IMG/VR virus record: IMGVR_UViG_3300042567_001852
Location: 1 to 24,336 of that record
Direction: 5' to 3' (one strand)
DNA from: a virus
DNA: 24,336 nt
The notes beneath the pieces are model-generated. The model searched no databases, was not told the DNA's origin, and saw nothing but the letters and a program-made list of their open reading frames with translations. A program made the translations under genes and the position numbers. Position 1 is the stretch's first letter; every line of letters begins with the position of its first letter. Below, in pieces: positions 1 through 6,484 of this stretch.

Positions 1-515
1 TGCGCCTCATGGGTCTCGACCTCTCCCTGACATCCACGGGCATATCTATGAACGGAACGACTAGTGTTATCCGTCCCAAGACACGAGGTGCGGAGCGTTT
101 GTCTGATGTTACGAAGGAAGTATTGCATCAGTGCTTGGAAAACGAAATTGCTTGCGTTCTGATTGAGGGTTACTCGTTTGCTTCCCGAAGTGGACAAGCA
201 TTCAGTATTGGCGAACTCGGTGGTTGCATCCGGATGACGCTGTTTGAATGCAATATTCCTATTGTTGAAATCCCGCCCACCTGTCGTGCAAAGTTTGCAA
301 CTGGAAGAGGAAATGCATCAAAGGGAGAAGTCATTTCTGCCATCTCAGCAAAGACTGGAATCATCTTCAGTGGAGCCTCCGGCAATGACGAATGTGATGC
401 GTGGGTTCTTGAACGAATGGGTATGGTTCGCCTAGGAATAGATTCACAATGGGACTGGACAAAAGAGCAACTTTCTGCACTTGACAAAGTAGACTGGTCT
501 CCACTAGAAGAATAG
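1..515 (+). CDS. RuvC-like Holliday junction resolvase (5' edge of window)
   Basis: RuvC/RNase H-fold endonuclease, expected to cut Holliday junctions or branched phage DNA before packaging, using two metal ions. Counting from the ATG at 9, the family's acidic residues are in place: Asp4 in the GLDLSLTSTG strand, Glu53 in VLIEGYSF, and Asp127 and Asp130 in NDECDAW. The PPTCRAKFATGRGNASK stretch (residues 89-105) matches the conserved RuvC segment before the last helix. The frame is open to the left edge; bases 1-8 read (x)TG-CGC-CTC, so with an A just outside the window the protein would begin M-R-L-M-G-L-D, which fits RuvC N-termini better than a start at 9. About 170 aa is normal for the family. 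It heads a tightly packed + strand operon. Family assignment is firm; the exact start is not. Confidence 0.85.
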   Translation, partial: RLMGLDLSLTSTGISMNGTTSVIRPKTRGAERLSDVTKEVLHQCLENEIACVLIEGYSFASRSGQAFSIGELGGCIRMTLFECNIPIVEIPPTCRAKFATGRGNASKGEVISAISAKTGIIFSGASGNDECDAWVLERMGMVRLGIDSQWDWTKEQLSALDKVDWSPLEE

Positions 516-517
516 GT

Positions 518-865
518 GTGAATAAAAATATGAGAAATTCCCCAATAAGCCAAGTTGACATTGAACAAGAATTGATTCGTTTAATGGACTCTTTGGAAGA
601 GGAAACAGAACAGTTTGAATCTCTGTCCATGGACATGGCCAAAAAGGAAGCTTTTTACAAAGCTAACTGGGCACGAGAATACCTGTCAGCTAAGGGTTCA
701 ATCAAAGAGCGCGAAGCATGGGCTGATTACAAATTAGACCAAGAGCATTTTGAATACAAGTGTGCCGAGGCTCTGGTTAAATCTAAAAGAGAAAAACTGT
801 TCTCCGTTCGTGCATCAATGGATGCAATAAGAACGCTTAACGCTAACGTAAGGTCTCAGGTATAA
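518..865 (+). CDS. Small charged helical protein, function unknown
   Basis: A 115-aa hydrophilic protein rich in Glu, Lys and Ala, predicted by eye to be mostly helical with coiled-coil character: the LIRLMDSLEEETEQFESLSMD stretch near the N-terminus and the repeated Lys/Glu runs afterwards. No family was recognised and no catalytic motif is visible. The start chosen is GTG at 518, with AGAAG about 8 nt upstream; ATG at 530 is an in-frame alternative that would remove four residues. The gene begins 2 nt after the RuvC-like stop and ends 2 nt before the ParB-like start, so it is almost certainly translated with them. A DNA-metabolism accessory role is only a guess from position. Confidence 0.7.
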   Translation: MNKNMRNSPISQVDIEQELIRLMDSLEEETEQFESLSMDMAKKEAFYKANWAREYLSAKGSIKEREAWADYKLDQEHFEYKCAEALVKSKREKLFSVRASMDAIRTLNANVRSQV

Positions 866-867
866 GC

Positions 868-1731
868 ATGGCTAATGGAATACACGAATCCTTAACTTCT
901 CTAGCTTTTGATATAAATCTTCTAGAGTCCCTTCATAACAATCCACGCAGAGGAGACGTTAATGCGATTATGGCTTCGTACGCCGAGTTCGGTCAAATTA
1001 AGCCAATAGTGATAAGACCCAACAAGGACGGTACAGCAACCGTAATAGCTGGTAACCATCAGCTAGAAGCAGCAAAACTGCTTGGGTGGGACAAAATAGC
1101 CGCTGTCCAGTATGACGTTGATGACACTAGGGCTATGGCTTTTGCTATCGCTGACAACCGAACAATGGAACTCGGATACACCGAGCCAGAACTTCTTGAA
1201 GAGTTTGTTTTAGAAATGGTCGACTTCTATCCAGAACTTTTAACCGGACTGGGTTGGGATGAATTCTCAACAGCCGAAATCGAACAACGCTTTATCAGAG
1301 AAGACAATCGGGTTATTGAGCCCGGAGCAGGATTTATGGCCCCTGTAATTAATTCCGACTACGGGAACGGATTCAGTTCTCGACTTGACAAGTTTTCCGA
1401 CTATGAAGATTCTGATGAAGATGTTCCAGTTAAGGACGCACCAGAAATGGACAGAAATGTTGTTTCGGTAACCCAAACAGGAGACGGGAAACAAAGAATC
1501 GACATAATGCCAGGCATGAATCAAAACGATGCTGTCATTAGGGGCTCAACAACAATAGCCCCTGGGTCCGCACCAAGAGCTGTTGTTCAGTACACAATCG
1601 TGTTTGACAATACAGACCAACAAGCACGATGGTATGAATTCATGAAATGGCTCAAGGCTGACCCAGCTATTGCTGGCGTAACAATGGCTGAAAAACTAAT
1701 CGACTTCATAGACCAACACATAGAAATATAG
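868..1731 (+). CDS. ParB/Srx-fold (ParB-like nuclease domain) protein, long form
   Basis: 287 aa. Residues ~20-125 form a ParB N-terminal (ParB/sulfiredoxin fold) domain: the N-N-P-R-R start, the FGQIKPIVIR strand, then AGNHQLEAAKLLGW, which replaces the GERRxRA box of chromosomal ParB, and later FAIADNR. This fold binds a nucleotide, and in different families acts as a CTP switch, nuclease or kinase. No helix-turn-helix DNA-binding domain typical of partition ParB follows; instead there is an acidic linker (~180-205) and a C-terminal domain (~235-287) with the pattern YTIVFDNTDQQARWYEFMKW. The second position of the box is His-Gln where Arg is usual, so the activity is uncertain. It lies one small gene upstream of a PP-loop/PAPS-reductase-like gene and a second ParB-like gene. 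A role in plasmid-type partition is unlikely, since no ParA is present. Confidence 0.8.
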   Translation: MANGIHESLTSLAFDINLLESLHNNPRRGDVNAIMASYAEFGQIKPIVIRPNKDGTATVIAGNHQLEAAKLLGWDKIAAVQYDVDDTRAMAFAIADNRTMELGYTEPELLEEFVLEMVDFYPELLTGLGWDEFSTAEIEQRFIREDNRVIEPGAGFMAPVINSDYGNGFSSRLDKFSDYEDSDEDVPVKDAPEMDRNVVSVTQTGDGKQRIDIMPGMNQNDAVIRGSTTIAPGSAPRAVVQYTIVFDNTDQQARWYEFMKWLKADPAIAGVTMAEKLIDFIDQHIEI

Positions 1732-1739
1732 GATTACCA

Positions 1740-1943
1740 ATGGAACAGACCATAGAACAAAAATGCAGATACCTTCTCGGCAAAGGAAAAGTATCGCCGG
1801 CTGAGTGCGCTGAAGTTTTGGAGGCGCTCGATACTCGCATCTCTGAGGCCACGTACTGGAAAGGCGTAGCCGAAAACATGATGCGCGAGAACAACGAGCT
1901 TCGTGCCGAGGTATCACGCCTCACTCAAATCGCAAGATACTAA
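1740..1943 (+). CDS. Small coiled-coil protein, function unknown
   Basis: 67 aa. The C-terminal half (about residues 38-64: YWKGVAENMMRENNELRAEV and following) has the heptad pattern of a short coiled coil. The N-terminal part holds two Cys (in KCRYL and AECAEV) but no zinc-finger spacing. No homologue was recognised. The ATG lies 8 nt after the ParB-like stop, and its own stop TAA abuts the ATG of the PP-loop protein with no gap, which implies translational coupling inside the ParB - PP-loop - ParB cassette. It may be an adaptor or oligomerisation subunit of that cassette; this is inference from position only. Confidence 0.65.
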   Translation: MEQTIEQKCRYLLGKGKVSPAECAEVLEALDTRISEATYWKGVAENMMRENNELRAEVSRLTQIARY

Positions 1944-3083
1944 ATGACTCGTCAGCGCCTATTTCTTGATATGTCCTGCGTTGACGCTGCAAGACAGAGA
2001 ATACGGCACGTCTACGACACTTTCGACACTGTCTGCGTACAGTTCTCTGGAGGGAAAGACTCCACTGCGATTCTGTATCTAGCAAAAGAAATACATGAAG
2101 AGCGAGGCCTTGGTCCGGTAAAGGTAATCTTTCGAGACGAAGAGATGGTCAGTCCCACTGTCGTAAAGTACGTGGAAAAGGTTCGCAACTACGACTGGGT
2201 GGATATGGAGTGGTACTGCCTTCCTTATCCTGCAGAGATATGGTTTTTGGGTCATAGGCTTACTACTATTTTGTGGAGCCAGCAAAGATTCGAACAAGAT
2301 AGATGGGTTAGGCCGATGCCTCCATGGGCTATTAGTGGTAAGCATTTTGGTTTAACTCATGAAGTTTCTCTTCCTGAACAGACGGACTATTACACAATGC
2401 AGGGAAAAAGGGGGAACGTAGCTTTCCTGACTGGTGTTAGAGCCAGTGAATCAATGGTTCGTTATCGCTCCGTGGTTCAAAAGCTTCATGAGAACTACAT
2501 CAATATCCCATATAAGTTGAAAAAGGGAATCCCGTTAAAGTTTGCAAAAATAATATATGACTGGAATACAAATGATGTATTTAAGTTCATTATTGAAGAG
2601 CATGACGCTGAGTATTGCGAGTACTACGACCTGGCCGTAACCACAGGGAGCAATACGAGGGTCGGTATTCCACTTCATGCTACGGCAATTCGCAGAATAG
2701 GTGATGTGGTTGCTACTGAACCGGAATTTTATGACAGACTGTTTGATTGCTTTCCTTACATAGACGCTCAAAGACGCTTATGGGCTGATTTCGATTCAGA
2801 AAAACTCATAGAAAGTTATGCGCGAAGAGGATTTGATGGGGCGTCTGCGTTTATCGACAAGTACCTGATAGGTGATAGGCGAAAGACGGAGGCTCGTGTT
2901 TATGTTTCAAAATTTAGAAAAAAACATCTTGGTGACCCTCATGGATATCCAGTCAGCTGGTTGATAAGAAACTTAATGCTTAATGATATTGACGTTAATT
3001 CACCGACCCCTGTGGGTCCCAAAACTCGCGCTCATGCTGTGCGAGCGCTAGAACTAGAAAGAGCAGATATCTATGAATATTAA
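1944..3083 (+). CDS. PAPS reductase-like PP-loop ATPase (IbrA-like)
   Basis: 379-aa member of the adenine-nucleotide alpha-hydrolase (PP-loop) superfamily, phosphoadenosine-phosphosulfate reductase-like branch. The PP-loop SGGKDS is at residues 35-40 after strand VCVQF. A GVRASESMVRYRS motif in the middle and IYDWNTNDVFKFI after it are typical of the PAPS reductase/IbrA (DUF3440-type) group. The CCxxRK and ECG-type cysteines of assimilatory reductases are not seen, so classical sulfate reduction is unlikely; an adenylation or sulfur-transfer chemistry on another substrate is more probable (inference). The next gene, a ParB-like protein, overlaps it by 11 nt, the same partnership as IbrA-IbrB in E. 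coli, where the pair affects expression of surface immunoglobulin-binding proteins. The start at 1944 directly follows the preceding stop. Confidence 0.85.
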   Translation: MTRQRLFLDMSCVDAARQRIRHVYDTFDTVCVQFSGGKDSTAILYLAKEIHEERGLGPVKVIFRDEEMVSPTVVKYVEKVRNYDWVDMEWYCLPYPAEIWFLGHRLTTILWSQQRFEQDRWVRPMPPWAISGKHFGLTHEVSLPEQTDYYTMQGKRGNVAFLTGVRASESMVRYRSVVQKLHENYINIPYKLKKGIPLKFAKIIYDWNTNDVFKFIIEEHDAEYCEYYDLAVTTGSNTRVGIPLHATAIRRIGDVVATEPEFYDRLFDCFPYIDAQRRLWADFDSEKLIESYARRGFDGASAFIDKYLIGDRRKTEARVYVSKFRKKHLGDPHGYPVSWLIRNLMLNDIDVNSPTPVGPKTRAHAVRALELERADIYEY

Positions 3084-3630
3084 AATCGAATACGTTGAAC
3101 CGTCCCTGCTTTCTGTTCCTGAATGGAAAGCTACCTACACCCTGCGTCCAGAGATGCTTGTTATCTCTGCCTCCTTGTCTCAGTTTGGCTTCATTCAGCC
3201 GATACACGTCAGGCTTGCCACTGGGGAAATAATCGACGGCTCGGAAAGATACTTGCTGGCAACAAATATTCCGCAAATTCTTGCTATGAGCGATGGAAAA
3301 ATACCGGTCGTGTACCACGACGTTGACAAAATGGACGCCATGATGATGCACCTTCGGCTCAATAGGGGACACTCCCATGTGTTGGCTCCTAAAACATCAG
3401 ACATAATCCGAACACTTAGACGTTCTGGTAAATACGGTATTTCAGATTTTGAAGACATGCTTTGCATGCGTTCGGAAGAACTCTCTCTAATGCTTGACGG
3501 AAGTCTCTATAAAGTGAGAAAAATTAAAGAGCACAATTACGCCAGAGCATGGATTCCTATTGAGGCTCCGCCTGGCTCACTAGAGTCATCTACGGTCTCT
3601 ATCGAAAGACCCCCCAATCCTGACAGATAA
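3073..3630 (+). CDS. ParB/Srx-fold protein, short form (IbrB-like)
   Basis: 185 aa. Residues ~5-105 show the ParB/Srx core: LSQFGFIQPIHVR, then EIIDGSERYLLATN (the GxxR box, here G-S-E-R), IPVVYHDVD and HLRLNR. The C-terminal ~80 residues (LRRSGKYGISDFEDMLCMRS and on) are a short helical domain that may bind nucleic acid, ending in a Pro/Ser-rich tail. It starts inside the end of the PP-loop gene (11-nt overlap), so the two are translationally coupled and likely act together. It is clearly diverged from the upstream 287-aa ParB-like protein: shorter, a different box and no YTIVFDN C-terminal domain. Function in phages is not established; nuclease, nucleotide-switch or kinase activity are all possible for this fold. 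Confidence 0.78.
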   Translation: MNIKIEYVEPSLLSVPEWKATYTLRPEMLVISASLSQFGFIQPIHVRLATGEIIDGSERYLLATNIPQILAMSDGKIPVVYHDVDKMDAMMMHLRLNRGHSHVLAPKTSDIIRTLRRSGKYGISDFEDMLCMRSEELSLMLDGSLYKVRKIKEHNYARAWIPIEAPPGSLESSTVSIERPPNPDR

Positions 3631-3674
3631 ATATTTCTGGTATATTTGTAAAAAGACTTTAAGTAAGGAACATT

Positions 3675-4451
3675 ATGCCAGGAGTACGTTACGGCCCAGA
3701 CATATCCGACGATGCGGCCTACTTTGTTGACAAGGTTAAGGAAATTCAAGCCAACATTCGTTTAGGGAAAAAACCGAACGCTGGAGAACGAACAACCCTG
3801 GCAAATGCTGCAGAATTGGCTAATAAAGTTTTTGGTGTCAGTAAAGCAAATTTCGATAAAGGTAAACTTGGCGAAATGGCTGAGATGGCACGATACGGTG
3901 GCTCCAAGGCATTAAGTCGACGAGCAAAAGACTCTCGAGACGGTTCGTCGATGACGAAGTCTGTAGCAGAAGAGTTGCTGGACAGGTCTACTGGCAGAAA
4001 CAGTCGTGGCAGTAGAACGAAGCCTGCAGAAGGAACTTACTACGAAGGACGTACTCGCTCGAAGAGATTCCGTGAGCTTGAAGCAAAAGCAACCAAGCGT
4101 TTGAACAGGAACGGAGTGGAGATAGGCAAAAGGTCGATAAAGAAAGGCGGAATCAATTCGTCAAACTTTAAAGATAGAGTCGACGGGCTGCAAATTACTA
4201 AAGCAAGAGGCGGCAAGAAAGACACGGCACGGGGAGCGGCTAGTTCCGACTTGATGAACCGAGTAAGAGGAGACTCTGCCGTCACGAAGCCAGGAATAGG
4301 TATCCGTCCTCGATTGGCGAGGTCTCAGCAAAGAGCAGAGCAACGTAAGAAAAAAGTTTCAGGACCCAAAACACCTGCGAGCGCAACAAGAGCCAAAAGT
4401 GGTCAGGCGAAAACAAAAACAACAGTCCAAAGAGCCGGAAAAAATAAGTAA
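3675..4451 (+). CDS. Very basic Lys/Arg-rich protein, function unknown
   Basis: 258 aa, strongly positively charged. Residues 1-75 are a mixed-charge, probably folded helical domain (DDAAYFVDKVKEIQANIRLG, then a Gly/Ala/Met stretch). From about residue 80 onward the chain is dominated by Lys, Arg, Gly, Ser and Thr with few hydrophobics, and the last ~60 residues resemble a histone-H1-like tail (PASATRAKSG, AKTKTTVQRAGKNK). Such composition suits binding of DNA or RNA, for example a packaged internal protein or scaffold, but no family was recognised. A good Shine-Dalgarno AAGGA at 3665-3669 supports the ATG at 3675. It is separated by 44 nt from the ParB-like gene and converges on the minus-strand pair. 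Confidence 0.72.
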   Translation: MPGVRYGPDISDDAAYFVDKVKEIQANIRLGKKPNAGERTTLANAAELANKVFGVSKANFDKGKLGEMAEMARYGGSKALSRRAKDSRDGSSMTKSVAEELLDRSTGRNSRGSRTKPAEGTYYEGRTRSKRFRELEAKATKRLNRNGVEIGKRSIKKGGINSSNFKDRVDGLQITKARGGKKDTARGAASSDLMNRVRGDSAVTKPGIGIRPRLARSQQRAEQRKKKVSGPKTPASATRAKSGQAKTKTTVQRAGKNK

Positions 4452-4463
4452 AAAGATAAATTT

Positions 4464-4901
4464 CTAAAGGGTTGTAATCTCGTCCTCTTCGTCCCCTAGA
4501 ACTTCTTTCTCATCCATCAGCCTCCAACTATGCAGTCCTAGTCCGGCATCCGGTTCAGCATCCTCTAGAAAATCTTCATAGTAATAATCATTTTCCTGTC
4601 CGAAGTCTTTTTCCAGTAAAAATTGCTTTACAGACTCTACTGGTTCAAAAGTGGCTAAATATCTTCCAGTTGAGCTTTCTGTTCCAATAATTCTTAATCC
4701 GCACATGGCCATAAGGGTAGTTGCAACCTGCCACATGTAATCGCCCAACTCTACTTTTATGTCGTCATCTTCTATTTCAGGCTCATGCTCGGTGTAGTAG
4801 TAAAATAATCCCTGATGAAGCCTGTCCACAATGTTTACAGTCGCGGCTCTTCTTGCGTTTTGGTCCGCAAACAAAGTGCCCTTAATTTCTTGTTCTGACA
4901 T
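4464..4901 (-). CDS. Acidic protein, larger member of a tandem paralogue pair
   Basis: 145 aa, read on the minus strand. The core (residues ~22-100) aligns by eye with the neighbouring 100-aa protein: NIVDRLHQGLF against SVLDRVTQALF, ATTLMAMCGLRIIGTE against ATVVMAVAGMSIVGEN, and GRYLATFEPVESVKQF against GDYVARFKPYKSFSDF. It adds an acidic Tyr-rich tail (YYYEDFLEDAEPDAG, GDEEDE). No known family was recognised; the pattern suggests a small alpha/beta domain. AAGGAT precedes the start at optimal distance in the 12-nt gap to the upstream partner. It faces the + strand gene ending at 4451 with only 12 nt between the stops and no hairpin terminator visible there. A minus-strand cassette inside a plus-strand structural block looks like a separately regulated insertion. 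Confidence 0.72.
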   Translation of the reverse strand: MSEQEIKGTLFADQNARRAATVNIVDRLHQGLFYYYTEHEPEIEDDDIKVELGDYMWQVATTLMAMCGLRIIGTESSTGRYLATFEPVESVKQFLLEKDFGQENDYYYEDFLEDAEPDAGLGLHSWRLMDEKEVLGDEEDEITTL

Positions 4902-4913
4902 ATTTATCCTTCT

Positions 4914-5216
4914 TTATTGAATATTGTTTTTAATAGCAAAGTCACTAAAGGACTTATAGGGCTTGAACCGTGCAACATAATCGCCGTCGATGTTTTCCCC
5001 AACAATGCTCATTCCCGCAACTGCCATGACTACAGTGGCCATTTCAAAAGACTGATTTGCTAAATCGTCAATTTCGTCAGGAGACTCAATTCCGCCCTCC
5101 GGCATAAATAATGCAAATAACGCTTGAGTGACCCTATCTAAAACGCTCATATTGGCTTCAGATATCTCTTTGTTGTCGAATTCAACAGTTGGATTAAATT
5201 TTGATGAATCGCTCAT
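4914..5216 (-). CDS. Acidic protein, smaller member of a tandem paralogue pair
   Basis: 100 aa, first gene of the two-gene minus-strand operon. Residues ~22-98 share a family with the 145-aa downstream protein (see the motif pairs there), with low but collinear identity, so the two arose by an old duplication. It is acidic, has no membrane segment and no catalytic motif that can be recognised. The start at 5216 has GGAG directly abutting the ATG (rev. comp. ACGGAGATG), poor spacing; a downstream in-frame ATG before SVLDR has no better site, so the longer form is kept. Transcription must begin in the divergent gap 5217-5334. Regulatory protein or anti-defence protein are possibilities without direct evidence. 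Confidence 0.7.
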   Translation of the reverse strand: MSDSSKFNPTVEFDNKEISEANMSVLDRVTQALFALFMPEGGIESPDEIDDLANQSFEMATVVMAVAGMSIVGENIDGDYVARFKPYKSFSDFAIKNNIQ

Positions 5217-5334
5217 CTCCGTAATCTACACCGGAATCACCTTGCGAGCAACCCCAGTGTTCGGCCAGGTCATTACTAGGTGTTAGAATTTGATACAACA
5301 TTTATTTGCAACATCGCTTTAACCGGGAGCCGCC
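5217..5334. promoter_or_regulatory. Divergent intergenic region between minus-strand pair and neck operon
   Basis: 118 nt without a gene, flanked by divergent starts at 5216 (-) and 5335 (+). It must carry at least one promoter for the minus-strand pair, and probably one for the structural operon. The right half is AT-rich (around 5280-5315). I found no pair of -35/-10 boxes with good matches and correct spacing on either strand, so a phage-specific or host-modified promoter is possible. GGGAG at 5325-5329 is a good ribosome-binding site for the ATG at 5335. Confidence 0.4.
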
Positions 5335-5979
5335 ATGATTGTCTCAGTCAACGACATTAAGACATATATGGACATCAAATTGTCCGCTCGCCAAGAAGAC
5401 GCTGCAGAAATAATTCTGGCTGGCCTTCAAAGTGAAATGGAAGCTTTCCTTAAGCGACCAATAGAAGTCCAAGAATTTACCGAAGAAATACGTCTTGACT
5501 CCAATCACACAGGAGTGCCAATGGGTTCGTTTTTGACATCAAACGACAACACGTACAACTCTTCATATACGTCAAGCCCAAGCAACGACACAACGACTTG
5601 GGCCACTCCTCCACCAACCGTCTATCTAAAAAATACTCCTATAGTTTCGGTTGACGAAGTAAAAGTAAAACCGCTTTTTGGAGCAGAAAAAGTTCTCCAA
5701 GAAGAGGTCGATTACATCACTAGAAAATATGGAATTGATTACTACTACGGATGGTCCGACGATTTAGTGACAATAACTTATACCGCCGGCCTAGACGGAA
5801 CATCAATACCTATCTTTAGGCTCTTAATCATCAGAGCGGCTTCACGTGAAATGCAGAATATGTACGACGACGTTGTTGGCGTAAAAGACTTAAATACGCG
5901 TGGTACTGGCCCTCTTGTGACTGGATTCCTTGATAGCGAGCTTGGTTCGATTAGGAAATATAGACGAGTTCGGGTATAA
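5335..5979 (+). CDS. Head-tail connector protein (gp6-like)
   Basis: 214 aa. The N-terminus MIVSVNDIKTYMDIKLSARQEDAAEIILAG, of a helical type that begins with 'the next residues of a conserved DIKxYL helix', and the later RLLIIRAASREMQNMYDD helix are typical of the gp6/gp15-like connector family that forms a ring under the portal and closes the DNA channel. Between these lies a longer-than-usual beta-rich Ser/Thr/Asn segment (residues ~60-100) and a YTAGLDG turn that often appears in this family. It begins the neck operon and is followed by the completion and terminator proteins in the expected order. Ribosome-binding site GGGAG lies 5 nt before the start. The family is well supported by both sequence pattern and order. 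Confidence 0.8.
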   Translation: MIVSVNDIKTYMDIKLSARQEDAAEIILAGLQSEMEAFLKRPIEVQEFTEEIRLDSNHTGVPMGSFLTSNDNTYNSSYTSSPSNDTTTWATPPPTVYLKNTPIVSVDEVKVKPLFGAEKVLQEEVDYITRKYGIDYYYGWSDDLVTITYTAGLDGTSIPIFRLLIIRAASREMQNMYDDVVGVKDLNTRGTGPLVTGFLDSELGSIRKYRRVRV

Positions 5980-5983
5980 CGAC

Positions 5984-6484
5984 GTGGCCTCAAGAAACGT
6001 TTTAGTAACAGTCACGGACGTTGACTGGCAGGGCAAAGATACTGTAGACAGACTGCAAAACATGCGAGACAGAGCCAATGACATGAGGCCGGTTTTGCAA
6101 TGGGGAAAAGACTACTTACAAAGAGCTTATTCAAAAAACTTTACAACGATGGGTGCGATGTCTGCAAAGGCGATGTTAAAGGGGGCATGGCCTCCTCTTG
6201 ATGATGACTATGCGTTTCAAAAAGCCGAACGTTATCCTGGCGCTCCGATGATGATGATAACTGGAGAACTTTTTAGAAGCGTTGCCAATATGGCGTCTAG
6301 TTCAAAAAATGTAATAACCGAGATGGAGGGGACTTTTGTTATCGACAGTCCCATAGCCAGGTTTCATCAATACGGAACCCGAGACATGCCAGCAAGAAAA
6401 ATACTTTTTATTCCTCGAGATTTTGACAGAGACATAAATAAAAAAACACTCCAATACGTTGTTCAGGGAAGTAAATTAATATGA
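5984..6484 (+). CDS. Tail completion / virion morphogenesis protein
   Basis: About 166 aa from GTG at 5984. Contains a helical N-terminal half (DTVDRLQNMRDRANDMRPVL) and a C-terminal part with GELFRSV, then a strand and FHQYGTRDMPARKILF, the signature seen in the phage virion morphogenesis family (P2 gpS / Mu gpG-like), proteins that finish the head-tail junction. The start was chosen because it lies 4 nt after the connector stop; a TTG at 5930 in the same frame would give 184 aa with a 50-nt overlap and has no better ribosome-binding site. It overlaps the next gene by 4 nt (ATGA). Order (connector, this, terminator, sheath) supports the role. Confidence 0.75.
   Translation: MASRNVLVTVTDVDWQGKDTVDRLQNMRDRANDMRPVLQWGKDYLQRAYSKNFTTMGAMSAKAMLKGAWPPLDDDYAFQKAERYPGAPMMMITGELFRSVANMASSSKNVITEMEGTFVIDSPIARFHQYGTRDMPARKILFIPRDFDRDINKKTLQYVVQGSKLI

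Noticed and set aside
170-642. Minus-strand frames of 132 and 91 codons opposite the RuvC-like gene and its neighbour
   Set aside because: They overlap a gene with intact catalytic motifs and have no supporting signal.
868-1731. Chromosome/plasmid partition ParB
   Set aside because: No HTH domain, no adjacent ParA and no parS-like repeats are seen.
3626-3633. GATAAATA, like a T4-type late promoter, 42 nt before the basic protein gene; similar string before the minus-strand 145-aa gene
   Set aside because: The second copy coincides with a ribosome-binding site and start codon, and the AT-rich motif is too short to trust. No copies precede the sheath gene.
4452-4463. Terminator between convergent genes
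   Set aside because: No stem can be formed in or near the 12-nt gap.
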